The notes: generated from the sequence alone by a model not told the origin. A DNA stretch of 64,000 bases from Nitzschia sp. DOCU1 (GCA_951394045.1 OX595995.1:1426001-1490000), one strand, 5' to 3'. Counted from the stretch's first letter, positions 42,758-55,260 are shown. Numbers and translations are program-made.

Positions 42758-43233
42758 TTACAGGTCCTCCAAGTATTCTTCAATGAATTCACAAATCATG
42801 GCCCGTTCTTGGGCTGATTCGGCTCTTCCTTGACCTGCGGTACGCTTGCTGTGTACCAGTTGTTTGTCGTCACCAATCATAACTTCAAAGTTTCCCGTGA
42901 TGGTATCGTCTTTGATGCCGACCACCTCAATCTTGTCGGCAAAACTTTGTTCTGAGAGAAATTTTCGCAGCAGCATAAACTGCCGCCCGTAGCCTACAGC
43001 AACAGCAAAATAAGAAAGGATATATCGAAAGGACGAATCGGTGAGAATCCATGGTCCAGACCTGCGATCACTGCTAGCTAGTCCCCATCACCTTTGACCA
43101 TAATGCTTTCTTTTCCTCGCTGCTGTTTTCTTTTATGGGTGCCTTATTCCGATTTGCGCTAGCTATTCTTCAACAGTAGTAACGTACCTCATCCACCACA
43201 GAATTGAACGTGTACTTTAACCTTTTCTGACAT
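42758..43233 (-). CDS. SELENOW: Selenoprotein W (93 aa, 2 exons, Sec encoded by TGA)
   Basis: Small thioredoxin-fold redox protein of the Rdx (SelW/T/H) family. Exon 1 (43188-43233) reads MSEKVKVHVQFCGG, then TGA (43189-43191) and the first base of a Gly codon. An intron at 42994-43187 (GTACGT...CTGTAG, 194 nt) joins in frame to GYGRQFMLLRKFLSEQ in exon 2 (42758-42993). The CGGU-G redox motif sits after the first strand, exactly where SelW has CxxU. TGNFEVMIG...LVHSKR further on is the family-typical second half. A normal stop follows after EEYLEDL. Reading the TGA as a stop would leave a 14-residue peptide, so Sec decoding is strongly implied. Length matches SelW (about 87-95 aa). Confidence 0.9.
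43189..43191 (-). other. Selenocysteine TGA codon
   Basis: In-frame TGA directly after TGT GGT GGA (Cys-Gly-Gly), followed by Gly. The downstream reading frame continues across the intron for 78 sense codons with SelW similarity. Confidence 0.88.
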
Positions 43234-44242
43234 GACGACGACGGTGATGATGTTCGCAACCCACTAGAAATTGTGGAACCGACGTGAAAGGAAGAAAGAA
43301 ATAGGAGACGGAAGGAAGGGCGATGATGTGGAGAATGTGGTCATTGAATGCGTTAGGCCTAATAGGGCCTAAAAAAAATGCCGTAAGAAACATGCAGGGC
43401 GTTGAAAAGGCTGACGTGTTTTCCGGCGTGCACGATTTGGTGGCGGCCAGACGATTTCCTGCAGTGCTTCCACGTGGAAACGATGAGATCACCCTCCCTA
43501 CTACCGGTAGAAGCCTTATAGTGGTGGTGCCAGTTGTATTTGCTGAACGGCCGTTCTTCTTTTTCTTCCAGATACTGTCGCATAGTAAACTAGTAAGCCT
43601 GAAGGAAGAATCGCGAGAAATTTGCATATGCAATGTATGGAGAGCTTGCTTCTTCATTGCATCAGCCGCGAGTGCTGCGTGTCGTCGTCAAAAGTCATAC
43701 CAGGTAAATTCAACGTTTCTTGTGACAGTGGCGTCCTCATTCTTCTTGATTCTTCCAAAGTCCTCGTGCCATTACATTCATTCATCCGTCAATGCGATGG
43801 AGATGTCGGATGTAGGTGGATGGTGAGAATGATGAAGTGATGATGCCGTGATGGAAAGACGGTCGGTGTGATGAAGCGTTTCCCTTTTCCGCTGTGCACG
43901 ATCAAAAAGTGGCATACGGGCAGGCAGAAGGGCTTATTTAATATACTTATTGAAATACATGCGGCCGTTGCTAAAGCAGCGCGCCCGCCAGACTGCTCAC
44001 AACTCATATGCCGAAGATCACGTTTAGCGATTTTGAAGATTTGTCCAACGCTCTCTCGCTGAAAACAGCTGAGCAGGGAATTTTCACGCCTTTGTGATGT
44101 CGTCGGGGGTGAAACTAAACATCAACGACGCGACGGTACTATTTGCATCTTGGCTTAGTCGCGTGAAATCTTTGCAAACAATAGATACTCTTGTTCCGTA
44201 CCTGTGTTTGAAACTTGCTTTGGACCAAACTTAATTGTTACA
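43234..44242. other. Divergent intergenic region, SELENOW and STAND ATPase A
   Basis: 1 kb. Probable promoters at both ends. It contains one copy of the dispersed WRPD/FHVE repeat (43437-43487). A 167-residue plus frame (43323-43826) overlaps that repeat and is not convincing as a gene. Confidence 0.4.
43437..43487 (+). repeat. Dispersed WRPDxF/FHVE repeat, copy 1
   Basis: Bases TTGGTGGCGGCCAGACGATT onward through TTCCACGTGGAAACGAT. One frame reads WWRPDDFLQCFHVETM. It matches the minus strands of 50583-50668 and 55740-55826. Confidence 0.6.
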
Positions 44243-47200
44243 ATGGCGCATTCGACTGGAACGAGTTCGGTGGGAATCTCGGTCGATATGTCTGGTGGGG
44301 TTTCCTCGACGAATAGTTCCAATAGATCATCATCGGTGCTTTCGTTCCATGATAGCGCCGGCAGTGGTGGAAGCGGACGGCACTTTTCCGGCAGTGGTGC
44401 AAGCGGACGACAGTCGACCTTTTCCGGCAGTGGAGCAACCGGGCGTCTGTCTGCCTTTTGCGCTCTGTCGCCTCAGAAACGCAAAACTAATGATTTGTCG
44501 AGTTTGACAATCGATAAGTTGAAATTCGATAAGCTGGGTGTACATGGAAGGGAACGGGAGATCGCTGTCCTTAAGAGTCAATTCAACTCATTAATTGAAG
44601 CGACGTCTGAACGCCGTTTAATACTCATTTCTGGGGCCAGCGGATGCGGAAAGTCCCAACTAGCAGCGACATTGCACCCTGGAGTGGTGAAGCACAAGGG
44701 ACTTTATGTAAGGGGTAAATTCGATTTGAATATGAGGAGTGAGCCCTATTCAGGGATTGCGACCGCGTGTGCCGAGATCTTTGGGTCCATCCTCAAATGT
44801 CGAGAGCAAAATCCTGCAAAGTTCCAGACACTGCGAAAGGAAATTGAAAGTGCGCTGGGATCAGAAGCGTCCTTGCTAGCTCAAGTCATCCCTGCCATAG
44901 ACGAGGTGGTTGAATCTGGTATGACTAGTGCCACCTCGTCACCACAGTCATCGTCCAGTGACGCCAAAAATCGAATTCAGTTTGCGTTCTTGCGATTCTT
45001 GCGCGTTGTATCGAAGCATTTCGTCCCATTACTCATAGTGCTTGACGACCTTCAGTGGGCGGATAGCGCCTCTTTGGATCTTTTGGAGGTTATGATGCTG
45101 GATCGGCAGAATCCAAAATTCATGGTGATCGGTATCTATCGATCCAACGAGGTAGACAAGACACATATCTTCAACAAGTGCTTACAGGAGCTTGAGGCAA
45201 AAAGCCAGGAAGGGGGGTTCTTTCTGAGTCAGCTTGAAATCAAAGATTTGGACGTCAAATCTGTCCATTTGATCATCCAAGATGTTCTTAACTGTGGTGA
45301 GGACTCACGAACGCTAGCCCTGGCGCAGATATGCCTTGACAAGACGAATGGGAACCCTTTTTTTCTTCTTCACTATTTGGCCATGCTTCACGACATGAAT
45401 CTTTTGGAGTTCAGTTTTGGGACCTTGTCCTGGGTTTGGAACGAGGAGGAAATCGAATCATGCACGCAAGCGACTAACAATGTTGGGGATTTGCTGAAAA
45501 GCAAAATGTTTGGTCTCGCCGCCGATCTTTTGAAGCTGCTCAAGCTGGCTTCATGCTTAGGCTCGACCTTTGAAGTTGCGACTCTACAATTGTTGTGGAA
45601 CATGTTTGATGCTGATGACGAGTCAATAGACGATTCGTTGTTTAGTATCTGTTTAAAAGAGCTGCAAGACGAAGGTCTTATTGTTGCCAACGGCTCCGCA
45701 GTGCCCCCACGTCGTAAATGGAGTCACGACAAGATTCACGAAGCCGCAATGGAGCTCATTCCAGAAGACGAGCGAGGTTTATGGAAACAACGCGTAGGAG
45801 AAATCCTTGTGTCGGAGCTCAACGACGAGGAGTTGGATTCTGCGATATTCGTCGTTGTCAACCTGCTCAATGATGCGCCCCGCGGGGCAAACAATGCCGA
45901 ATTGCAGTTGAAGCTGGCTCGACTGAACCTCGAAGCTAGTTATAAGGCCATCAAAGTCTCAGCGTTTGAGAGTGCCGCCAAATACGCTGGGAAAGGGATC
46001 GAATCTCTTCCAGAAAACCACTGGAAGGAGCATTATGATCTGAGTCTGAAGCTCTATTCTACTGGGGCCAAGGCGGAAGGCTTCCTTGGTAACGTCGAGA
46101 CAATGGAATGTTATTGTAAAGCCGTGCTGTCGCAAGAAGACCATCCTCTTGAGGACAAATTGGAGGTTTATCACACTTGGATTGACAGCGTTATGAATCT
46201 TGCTAAGGTTCAAGAGGCCGCTGATCTAGCTTTGGAAGTCCTTGCAAAGTTCAAATGCCGCTTCCCCAAGAATCCTGTCTTCGTTGGTTTGGGAGTCGTG
46301 AGCAATATCATCGGCATCAAGGCTACGATGAAGTCTCGACAGCCTGCCAAGCTTCCCCGCATGACCGATACAACAAGGGTGGAGCTAATGAAGTTGCTTG
46401 ATAAGCTCGCAACATGTTTTTACATGCTGAAGGATGATCGCCTGCCATTGGCTGTCTTCCGAAGTCTGAATTGGACGATGAAATATGGGGTCTGCGAATA
46501 TTCTTCTGCCGCTTTCGCCACAGCAGGAATGATGTTGACTGGCATATTGGATGATATACAAGGAGGCGCAACCTACGGACAACACGCTCTTGATCTAATG
46601 ACGGGCTCTGGGTCACAACTTTTGGCATCTCGGGTGATGTTTTGCGTGCATCCGTTTCTTTTCTCATGGACACAACTGTTCAGGACCCAGACCAAGCCTT
46701 TACTGCAAGGATACGATGTGGGGCTACGAACAGGGTACGAGCATTTTGCGTTTCGAATTCGTTTCGCTACTTCGTCGTGACTCACGCTCGGTTTGTTTTA
46801 GTGACACGGAAAGCGCCTGTTGGTGTATTTTCATGTTCGTGATACTGCAATTTCTTTCTGGAATCCCGTTGCAGATGGTGGAAGCTGATATATTCTTGTA
46901 TTCGAAACAAATGAAGGATTTGAAGCGGGAGCAGGCAACCAAAGTCGCTAATCCGATCCGCCAATGTTTTTTGAATCTGATGGGAGTTGACAATGCTGAA
47001 GATCCGACACATTTTACGGGGCAAGCATTCAGCGACGAAGATCTCGAGCGGTCACGCGGAGATGATTTTTGGAATGGCTTTGTCGTCTTGTATCACGGGT
47101 TCCTTCACACATACTTTGGTGAACATGTTCGGCAAGCAGATTTCATGATCAAGTTTGGACACGATTATGAAGCGAAAACCCACGTGGCCTCGCCGCAAAT

Positions 47201-47660
47201 CATGTTTGATACCTATCTGAAAGGTGTTTCCTGTTTCGCTGCCGCCCGACAGACCGGAAAGAAGAGGTATGCCAGACTGGCGCAGATCTGCAGAGGCAAA
47301 GTCAAGAAGTGGCAGGACAAGGGCAACCCGAACATCAAGCACCACGAGTGTCTGCTGGAAGCCGAGTTTCTAGCCTTGAAGGGACGGAATTACCCAGCTA
47401 TTAAACAATATGAAAGCGCCATCCTTCTCGCTGCCAGAGGGGGTTACCAACATGATGCCGCTCTTGCTAGCGAACGACTAGCTGAATATCAAATTGAGGT
47501 TATGAAGGACCTGGACGAGGGCAAGTACCGCCTCCGCGAGGCGATGAAATACTACAGCAGCTGGGGAGCCATGGCCAAAGTAGAACACTTAGAGAGGAAA
47601 TATCCTGAGTTGTTAACACCACAACAACCCTTCGAAGTCTTTGCTCTCAATGGGGGATGA
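44243..47660 (+). CDS. STAND-type predicted ATPase A with helical-repeat C terminus (1116 aa, 2 exons)
   Basis: Exons 44243-46734 and 46802-47660; an intron at 46735-46801 (GTACGA...TTTTAG, 67 nt) joins RTG to DTESACW in frame. First ATG 44243. After a Ser/Gly-rich N terminus with GSGASGR-type repeats (44350-44450), HGREREIAVLKSQF leads into a P-loop domain: Walker A ISGASGCGKSQLA (~residues 130-142), Walker B LLIVLDDLQWAD (~268-279) and sensor-like VIGIYRSNEVD. The type is that found in AAA_16 / predicted-ATPase regulators and histidine-kinase-linked STAND proteins. The remaining ~700 residues are helical repeats (KVSAFESAAKYAGKGIESLP, DAALASERLAEYQIEV) resembling TPRs. No kinase or cyclase domain follows. 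A signalling scaffold or switch is likely. Paralogue on the minus strand at 57277-60648. Confidence 0.85.
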
Positions 47661-48581
47661 AATATCGCCTGGGAACCACGTTACTTGTCGTCAGGGGCAC
47701 ACATTTCTATCGAAGGCACTTTCTTCTGGCACAAGTACGCACGTCATGGCGCATACAAGGGACGGTTATCGAACATTTCTTGTGATTGTTTTTCTGTGCA
47801 ATGAGAGAGGCTCATGCACTATACGTAGCATCAACAAATAGAATTTACATAAAGCATCCTTTTAATCTCGTTGTACGGCATTACAGCCGGATTGGCACTT
47901 TGGACATAAGTCTGCTTCTTTCGCCGTGTGGTTAGCGGGGGCCGATGGAAGCATCGTCGCAATACATCTTTGTGATTTGGTTCAATCAAACATAGCAAAC
48001 TCAAGCACGAACCAAAACTTTTCGAGTTTTTGTGAGTAGGAGTGGTAAAGCGCACCCGCTAGCGCTCGGCCGGCGCTTCAAAATTTTCAAGCCGATAGTC
48101 GGAAGCAGAGAGTCCGGATCGGACGCGGGATTGAAGCGTTCTGCAGCGAGCCATATAATTCAACGGATGAAAGGACAAAATGATCATCTACATGTATGTA
48201 GATTTTAGGACAATTTTTGCGACGTGCCAATCGGCATAGACTATGCCGATACCAGTAGGTACACATTCACAACAGCCCGCCAGGCGGCAACCTTCTTTCC
48301 GAGACGAGCGCCCCTTCCTCGCCAAGTCGAGGGATCGATTGTGGCTGGCCCCACGACGCAGTTACGTTGTTGTGTGTAGAAAGAGTGACGGAAAGAAAGG
48401 TTTTGTATTGTGGATGTTGATGTATGTGTGAAGGTGAAGCATAAGTCGCCCTCCTTCCGCACTCCATTCATTCTACGAACGACGAGAGCGACAAACAAAC
48501 AACAAACACCCGATAGCCAACATTCGCCTTAGCGATCTTTGTCGTTGATAACCACCGGCATTTGCTTTAGTATTAGTCACA
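47661..48581. other. Intergenic region
   Basis: 920 nt. I see only the 3' UTR of ATPase A and the upstream region of the next gene. Short open frames on both strands lack support. Confidence 0.35.
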
Positions 48582-49906
48582 ATGTTGCGATCGTCGGAAT
48601 GCTTAGCCGCCGATGATGTAACTATTCGATGTGTAAGTAGTGCACGATTGATTGATTCCTGAACATTGCCGGGTCCAGCTGAATGAATGATTGTTCCACT
48701 CACTGACGGCTCTCGTTTGTCACCCTTGTTGCTATTTAGCACGTCCGACATTCCCCCCAGGCATCGACAAAAGAATTTACAGAGCCTCAGGAGATGATTT
48801 GTACTATGAGAGTCTGGCACAAGACCAGGACACCCCATTCCAATGCAGTTACGCGAACGGTGGGTATGACCCATGCACGCAGCTTTGATGGACTGCAGCA
48901 GAATAGGCGTAATCCTCAACAACATGGTCCTGAGCTTGTTTTGACGTCCAATGAACCCGTAAGGATTCATGCTTGTTGTTCAGGAGAATCATTCACGGAT
49001 CCCATTTCAATGCCAAACCGATTTATGTTTCGAAGTGCGAGCGGGGTACAACGTACGAATAGCCACCGGAGTTCGAGTCGACCGCGGCAACGGATATCGT
49101 CCACCAACTCGCCCAATGTAACAGCCCCTCCGAATGTTCTGGGGGATGTGACCATTCCATTAGCCGACATCATGGTGGTGGATATGTTTGGACAGGGCAA
49201 TTCGCACCAATGTAATCTTACCACCCTGTCGCACGGTTATTTTGAATTGACCATGGACAATCGGAACGGGCAAGATATATTGCTGGCGTTTTTGAATGCG
49301 AGTTTACCCAAAAATCGAGTCATGGGCTACAAACGAACCGCGTCCGAGCTATCCAATCGTTCTAGTGGAACACGCTCCTTTGATGTGGAAGCCTTTACGG
49401 CCACACGCATGTCGGAACGCCTGAAGAGCGAAACCATGTCGGAAAAATTACGGCGAAAAGTGGTCCGAGTGTTTTCCAGTTTTGAAGATCGTAAGTATTG
49501 TGGTTCAAGTATAGCACTACTACTTCTATGGAAGGGATATCCTAATTTGTTGCCACAAGAATGTTGATCTAACAAAACTTCCTCCAATGTCTCTTTCTTT
49601 TCTATGATTGATTCTACAGTTTCGGCAGCCTTTAGAGATTGCACCTGCGGCTGCTCCAAAGATAGTATATCCCCCGCACCCCATTCTTCCTTGTCACATT
49701 TGGAAAAGCGCGATTCCCCGCCGCCGAACTATGAACATTTGGAATGTGCCCCGGACCGTACGCCCGAGCGACTCGCGAACTATACTACCTACATGAGGGA
49801 TGAAGCGACCATGAAACGAATGGAAATGATGAATGGGTGCAAATTGCCTTCTGGATTATCTGTAGAAGAATCCGAGGGTCCCGAGCTGGAAACCACGGCT
49901 CTGTAA
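48582..49906 (+). CDS. Hypothetical protein with a possible PH-like core (362 aa, 3 exons)
   Basis: Exon 1 48582-48632 (MLRSSECLAADDVTIRC), exon 2 48740-49490, exon 3 49620-49906. Introns of 107 and 129 nt begin GTAAGT and end TTTAG and ACAG; all joins keep frame, which supports a real gene. The N-terminal half is Ser/Arg/Asn-rich and disordered. The central ~60 residues (GDVTIPLADIMVVDMFGQG, SHGYFELTMDNRNGQDILLA) form a beta-strand and helix pattern like one edge of a PH-type domain, but this is a guess. A basic helix (SERLKSETMSEKLRRKVVRV) follows, then a Cys-containing stretch (CTCGCSKDS). No membrane span. Function unknown. Confidence 0.6.
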
Positions 49907-50582
49907 TACTGAAAAAAGGTGTAGAACGGATGTTAGACCACATATACATCGAAAATCACCAAAGCGTTCATAGGACATTCTCTCGTGTTGCTCGGATTGC
50001 AGTTAAAAAAGTTTCGTGCCTCCATGCATTGAGTCAGGAGGGGCGTGTTGGGCCGAGATTTCCTCACGGCAACACTAGAGTTGTCATCGTTTATTTATCT
50101 TCTATAAACAAGATCAAGCCTGACTCCTTCTTACCATGTACGGGTGCTTTGACCATCCATCGTTCGCTATGCTCTGCCCCGTCCGATTTATCGGCTGCCT
50201 CGTCCAACTAACTATCTTCGCAAATATATTCGCAGGGACACCCAGTGGCATATCGAAAAGATTAGGGATGGAACCAAAAAGGTTAACAAGTACGTGGCGT
50301 TATGTGGTGTCCAACACAAAATCATCAAGAGGCTCAAGCCTATGCCGTAACTCGATGCCACGGACAAGCCTCCTGACGGCAATGATGATTGCTGCCCTTG
50401 TGTTGTGGCTGTCACTGATCCACTACTCGCCTTCATCATTGATCAGGATCTACGAGGCTAACAACGCAGTTATGTCTCCCCTCATCCTTTCGTGAGGAAA
50501 TGAATGATCCATCACGCCAAGATCCTTTTATTAGGACCATCGTGGTGCGGCTGCTTTATGATTGTGCGATTGACCCTCTCGA

Positions 50583-50668
50583 TCGTTTCCACGTGGAATC
50601 TATTTTGGAAAGCGTCTTGCCGCCACCAATGGATTGGCGAACCCTCGAGCGCACCGGCAAAGCACCTC
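50583..50668 (-). repeat. Dispersed WRPDxF/FHVE repeat, copy 2
   Basis: The minus strand encodes CFAGALEGSPIHWWRQDAF then FHVETIERVN. It shares the TTCCACGTGGAA core and the flanking GGCGAxCCxTCGAGCGC stretch with copy 3. Confidence 0.65.
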
Positions 50669-50693
50669 ATCCGGCCCAACAACATATGGCTGT

Positions 50694-50806
50694 AAATGCG
50701 AACGCCGGTCGATGAAATCTCTCTATTGCCCCGACGGCGAAATTCGGTTTTTGAGCGGCCACACAATAACCTGGCATGAAACCTGGAAATGCGAACGCCG
50801 GTCGAT
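50694..50806 (+). repeat. Perfect 20-nt direct repeat pair
   Basis: AAATGCGAACGCCGGTCGAT at 50694-50713 and again at 50787-50806, immediately downstream of the WRPD/FHVE repeat on the plus strand. Confidence 0.8.
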
Positions 50807-51814
50807 TACGTCCATTTCGCCAGACTTGTGAATCCCCTTCTTGCTCCTACGTGCATCTGGATTTGTTTCGATCTCATTTCTTCTTACAGCAGGAGCCAAC
50901 CGAAAGAAAAGACGGATACCATGGTCAGCGGTGACTCGAAACGCTCTTTGTCGAAGGCTGCTTCTTCGAGCCAACAATGCTTCGTCGCGGCGACTAGTCA
51001 AGCTGCTGAAAGAGGTAGCGGCGACATGAATGGAGAAACAGGTACGTGAATGAAGCTTCTGCTAATCGGTGACCGAAGAATTTCGTGGTCGTTCTTATAG
51101 TAAATGGTGGCGGCATTCAAGAAAGTCCTCCGCCAGCACCACTGTCCATTTCTTTTCTACTAACTCCTGCCGTCCCCCCCCCCCCACCCCCTCGTCTTTT
51201 TACTTCTTTGTTCAGGCCGCAAAAGATGCACTGCATTCTGGTTCCAACAACGGGAGGCTGGCTTTGTCAACCAAAGAGGATTCGCAACTACCAACAACCT
51301 TGTTGTACTGAGCCTATTGGCAGTATTTGCAATTTGCGCAATTGTCGTGGTTGCTGCCGACCCTTACTACTATTTAGAGCCTTGGTCTCTGAACCATAAT
51401 GCAGACCCGACTTTGTCCGAGAACGAGATTGAATATTATCATGATGCTGGTGGTTCTTCTACCACTTCTGTTTCTAGCGCCGTTGTTTCGACGGGTAGCG
51501 TCGCAAACGGGCGGAAGACAAAGGATACAATCAACGAAGATAAGCAACAGGAGCTCTCTAGAGGGGGAAAGAACGAGAATCTTCCCATCGTTTCATTGTA
51601 TGCCAGTGCCAGCAGAACACCCTGCGAGAACCCAGCGAGCATGCTTGACCCACAAACGAATGGGGACGAACAAGTGGACATTCTTCAGCGAGAGCAGAAC
51701 GACGACACTGGCTCGTTTGATGACACGAGTAGAGATCTCGAAGAAGAACAGATCGACTTTGACACTCAGCAAGTGGTGAACCCGGATAATGGTACTGTCG
51801 TGGAACATGCAAGT

Positions 51815-52990
51815 TTTGTCGACATTGACACCTATCGCTACCCTTGCAGCAATGTCAGCTCAGCATTCAAGAAAAACGTCACCCTGGAGCTACAGGTTAC
51901 CTGTGGGGCCGCTCCCGAGTTATCCACCGACAATAGAAACGCCATCGGTTTCGCGTACGTCGGTGCATATAACAGTCTTCGACGTACGGTGTGTGATCCC
52001 TTCAACCTGGAGATGACATCTGCCAAAAGTTGTCGAAGTCGGTGACTTGAGGGCGGGCGGAACCAGCCTACCGCTTAAGATCGAAGTCGCTGTGGTCTGC
52101 TACGGTTGTGATGCGCTTTCCACAACCGTATACGGACTCCCTGAATTCTCGAGCAAGGATGCGACCACAGGATTCAACGAATCACGAAGACATTTGTATG
52201 CCGTCAATGATATGAAGACTCGTCGTGACCAGGAAGAACAGGGCGGGACGTGTACCTGCAATTCAACACTACCGCGCCGTCCTCCTTTGGAAGCTGATGT
52301 CACCGATGCTCTTGATCTATCCTTCGTCAAATAAGAAGATCTTCTCCTGCCATGCATTGGCAATACCACAACCTGTGACTTCGGGACGAGCTTCACAGCC
52401 AGTGCACTGCTTGAAGTCCAAGGCACCAATGGTACCCTTGATTCCCTCAAAACGGCGAAGATTTTAGAACGAGCGTACAACAGTGCGCTGGACAGGTTGA
52501 TTGGTGGAGGCAATGCCATGGCGTGTAACGCTTTGTTTGGTGTCGTAACAGAAACTGAGGTATACCTCGACTTTGTCTACAACAGTGTGGACAGGACCGC
52601 CAACGAGACGGCACGACGGCAACTCCAAGACCTGCCATCGGTAGCTCCCACAGCAGACTCGACGTTTACGTTCTCCTGGTCCTCAGCTTCTGGGGCCAAC
52701 TCAAGCGACTCTCCTACCGTGGCCCCAACGATTCAAGTTCTGGAGGAAACAGGTCTTTACCTACTTGATGCATTTGGGGTGTGCAACGGGTGCCCATCGG
52801 AGCTCATTTTCAACAATGCAGCGGATGCTCGCAGACGAATCGAGCAGCTCAGTAGTGAAGAGCCCGATGTAACTTCCTTGAACAAGTTTCGGTTCTTGGT
52901 AGACATAGTAGGGGAGAAACCAGAATCCGAATGTTTCTGCCCGATCGGATCGGTTCAGATTGTGACCGATTTCGAGCAGGTTTCATTCCT
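51815..52990 (+). repeat. Segmental duplication, copy 1
   Basis: About 1.2 kb nearly identical to 62814-64000 in the same orientation, roughly 11 kb apart. It codes for two Cys modules. The 5' flanks differ in sequence, and copy 2 runs off the window. Confidence 0.9.
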
Positions 52991-54304
52991 TGAGATCATC
53001 CAGGAGGAGGTAGCCATGATCAGCAACACGACCACTGTCACAGGAGCAGTAACCGGTCTCACGAAAGTCGATTGTGTCGATCAAACACCGTTCTCGACGA
53101 CGATCAGTTTTGCATTCTCGGCTTTCGAGTGGGTTATCAACAATCCGAATGATATTCAAGGCCTGGGCGATGCCATTGCAACTATATACAATGGGTTGGT
53201 AGAAGAGTTCTGTGACGAGTACTTTCGTAATTCCATCTCCTTGACGTACATCTCGGGAAGCTTGCAGCGGTCGACCGTACCAGCGCAGTGGCACGACCGA
53301 GACTTGCAAAGTATGCAAGGGTGCTTGAACTTCCGTGCCTCGTTCAGCGTTGCTGGTCTCTGTCGGGGTTGCCAGGCCCTTGGAACGCCAATCCCGATAT
53401 TCGGTGACAGCACGATCACTCGCAACCTAGCCGAAATCAGGAGACAGCCCTACTCTCAGCTATCGAAGCATCGTCGACTTCAAGATGCCGGATCGACATG
53501 TATATGCGACAGCACGTCGATTTCTGAGCGAAGTGCACCCAGCCTGGGGGCGGTACGGGCTGGATTGGAAGCAATGATTCCAGATGTATTGCCTTGGGCA
53601 TCGAATCCTTCCATTTGCGGCTTGCCAGTTCAAGTTGAGGTTCCTTGTCCTATAGTTCCAACAGGTCCCTCGGCCACAATTTCTTTGACGTTTTACGCTC
53701 GTCGCTCTGATGATGGGTGTTTGAAGGCCGCGGATTTGCAGCAAATCGCCACTTATTTCTCTGATGCATTCAATTCGAACATGCAACTGGAGCGCTTTCC
53801 ATGCCAGCCAGAATACTTGCAAGTCTCCAATGTCATCATCGACCCGTCCGCTCTAGACGGTTGCCGTCGTCATTGCGAACTCTTGAGGGGTGGCATGAGT
53901 ATCGGTGGAAAATCCCAAAATGACAACACTTCACGGGAACTTAGTCAAGACTTTCACGTGATGGTGGCATCCATGACGGTCTCTGGCAACATTTACGCCA
54001 CCAATCTAAATGCAATTCTAGCGGGCGAAGGCGGCGATTTGCGCGCTGCAGCTGCTAGTATTGCGGGGCGAAGCGGGGGGATTTACGAAATCGAAACTGG
54101 TAGAGCCACCAGCTCTCCCAGTGCCTGGCCGTCCACCTTTCCAAGTGCATTTCCAAGTTCGTTTCCAAGTGCATTCCCATCGGAGCCTCCGACTGTGGAT
54201 TCATGCCTTCTTTCGTCAGACTCATGTACTGGAACTTTAGCTGAGGTCAAAGCTTGGTGCGCATTGTTGACAGGTCCTGACGCATGCTGCGAAATCGATC
54301 CTCT

Positions 54305-55260
54305 CTGTCCTTCCGAGCCAGCATGTAACTGGGGTGGAGAGGCCACTATCTTCAAAGGAGCATGTAAAGGTCAGACTGCCTGCAACTTTGGGACCGCGTC
54401 TACATCCCTCACTGTGGGTAGGGATGCATGCAATGGGGCTTATGCGTGCAAAGGGGTTGCATATTATGAAGGCACTCCTATATCGATTGGCCCCAACTCT
54501 TGCAACGGAGACTCTGCTTGCAACAGGTTCGATTCGTCTGGCAAAGGAACAGAGGCGGCACGCGGATCCGATTCTCGCTTCACCGTGGGTGCCGAATCAT
54601 GTAACGGATACTATGCATGCAACAATATTGCGTATACCAAAGGCACTTCCGTATCGATTGGGAGCAAATCTTGTAACGGAGGACAAGCTTGCATTTCGAT
54701 TGGTTATATTGAAGGCGTTTCCATCTCGATTGGCAGCAATTCTTGTATTGGAGGGGAGGCGTGCTCGAACGCAGGGTATAATGGGGGCATTTCCATATCA
54801 ATTGGCCCGGATTCTTGCCAAGGAGACCGGGCGTGTATGCCGATTGCTGCTAATTCATGCTGTTCCGTATCAATTTCAATTGGCGCCGGCTCGTGTCTTG
54901 GAAACGAGGCGTGCTTTGCGCTTGGCCAGAATGATGCCACTACAGTGAGGATTGGAGATAAAAGCTGTGTCGCCGAGACTTCGTGCGCAGTTGTGGGCGC
55001 TTCCATGGCGACTTCCGTAACGATTGGCGATGTTTCATGTACGGATGTGGGCTCGTGCTATGCTGTTGGTGTGAAAACTCCTGGCGTAATAAAGATTGGA
55101 AAGGGTTCTTGTGCAGATGTGGATTCTTGCAAAGACGTTGGCAAAACCCTGGCCACTTCTGTGGATATTTGGAATTCGGCTTGTGCCGCGTCTTGCAGCG
55201 GCAGCTGCGAATCTTTCGATGGTTCGGGAGCCGTGCAGTGCGGCGCCTGCATTTGTAATG
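54305..55260 (+). repeat. Cys-ladder solenoid repeats in the C-terminal domain
   Basis: About 13 units of 20-25 residues with the core SISIGxxSCxGxxACxxxGY (for example IGPNSCNGDSACN, IGSKSCNGGQACI, IGSNSCIGGEACS, IGDKSCVAETSCA). The regular S-I-x-I-G strand and paired Cys suggest a right-handed beta-helix with a stack of Cys pairs. Confidence 0.75.

Larger units (their letters stand above)
49907..50920. other. Intergenic region with small repeats
   Basis: 1 kb holding copy 2 of the WRPD/FHVE repeat (50583-50668) and a perfect 20-nt direct repeat (50694-50713 and 50787-50806). No supported gene. Confidence 0.4.

Noticed and set aside
43323..43826. 167-residue plus frame
   Set aside because: Overlaps the dispersed repeat in a different frame; no conserved pattern and no splice context.
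48473..48970. 165-residue minus frame
   Set aside because: Opposite a better-supported three-exon gene.
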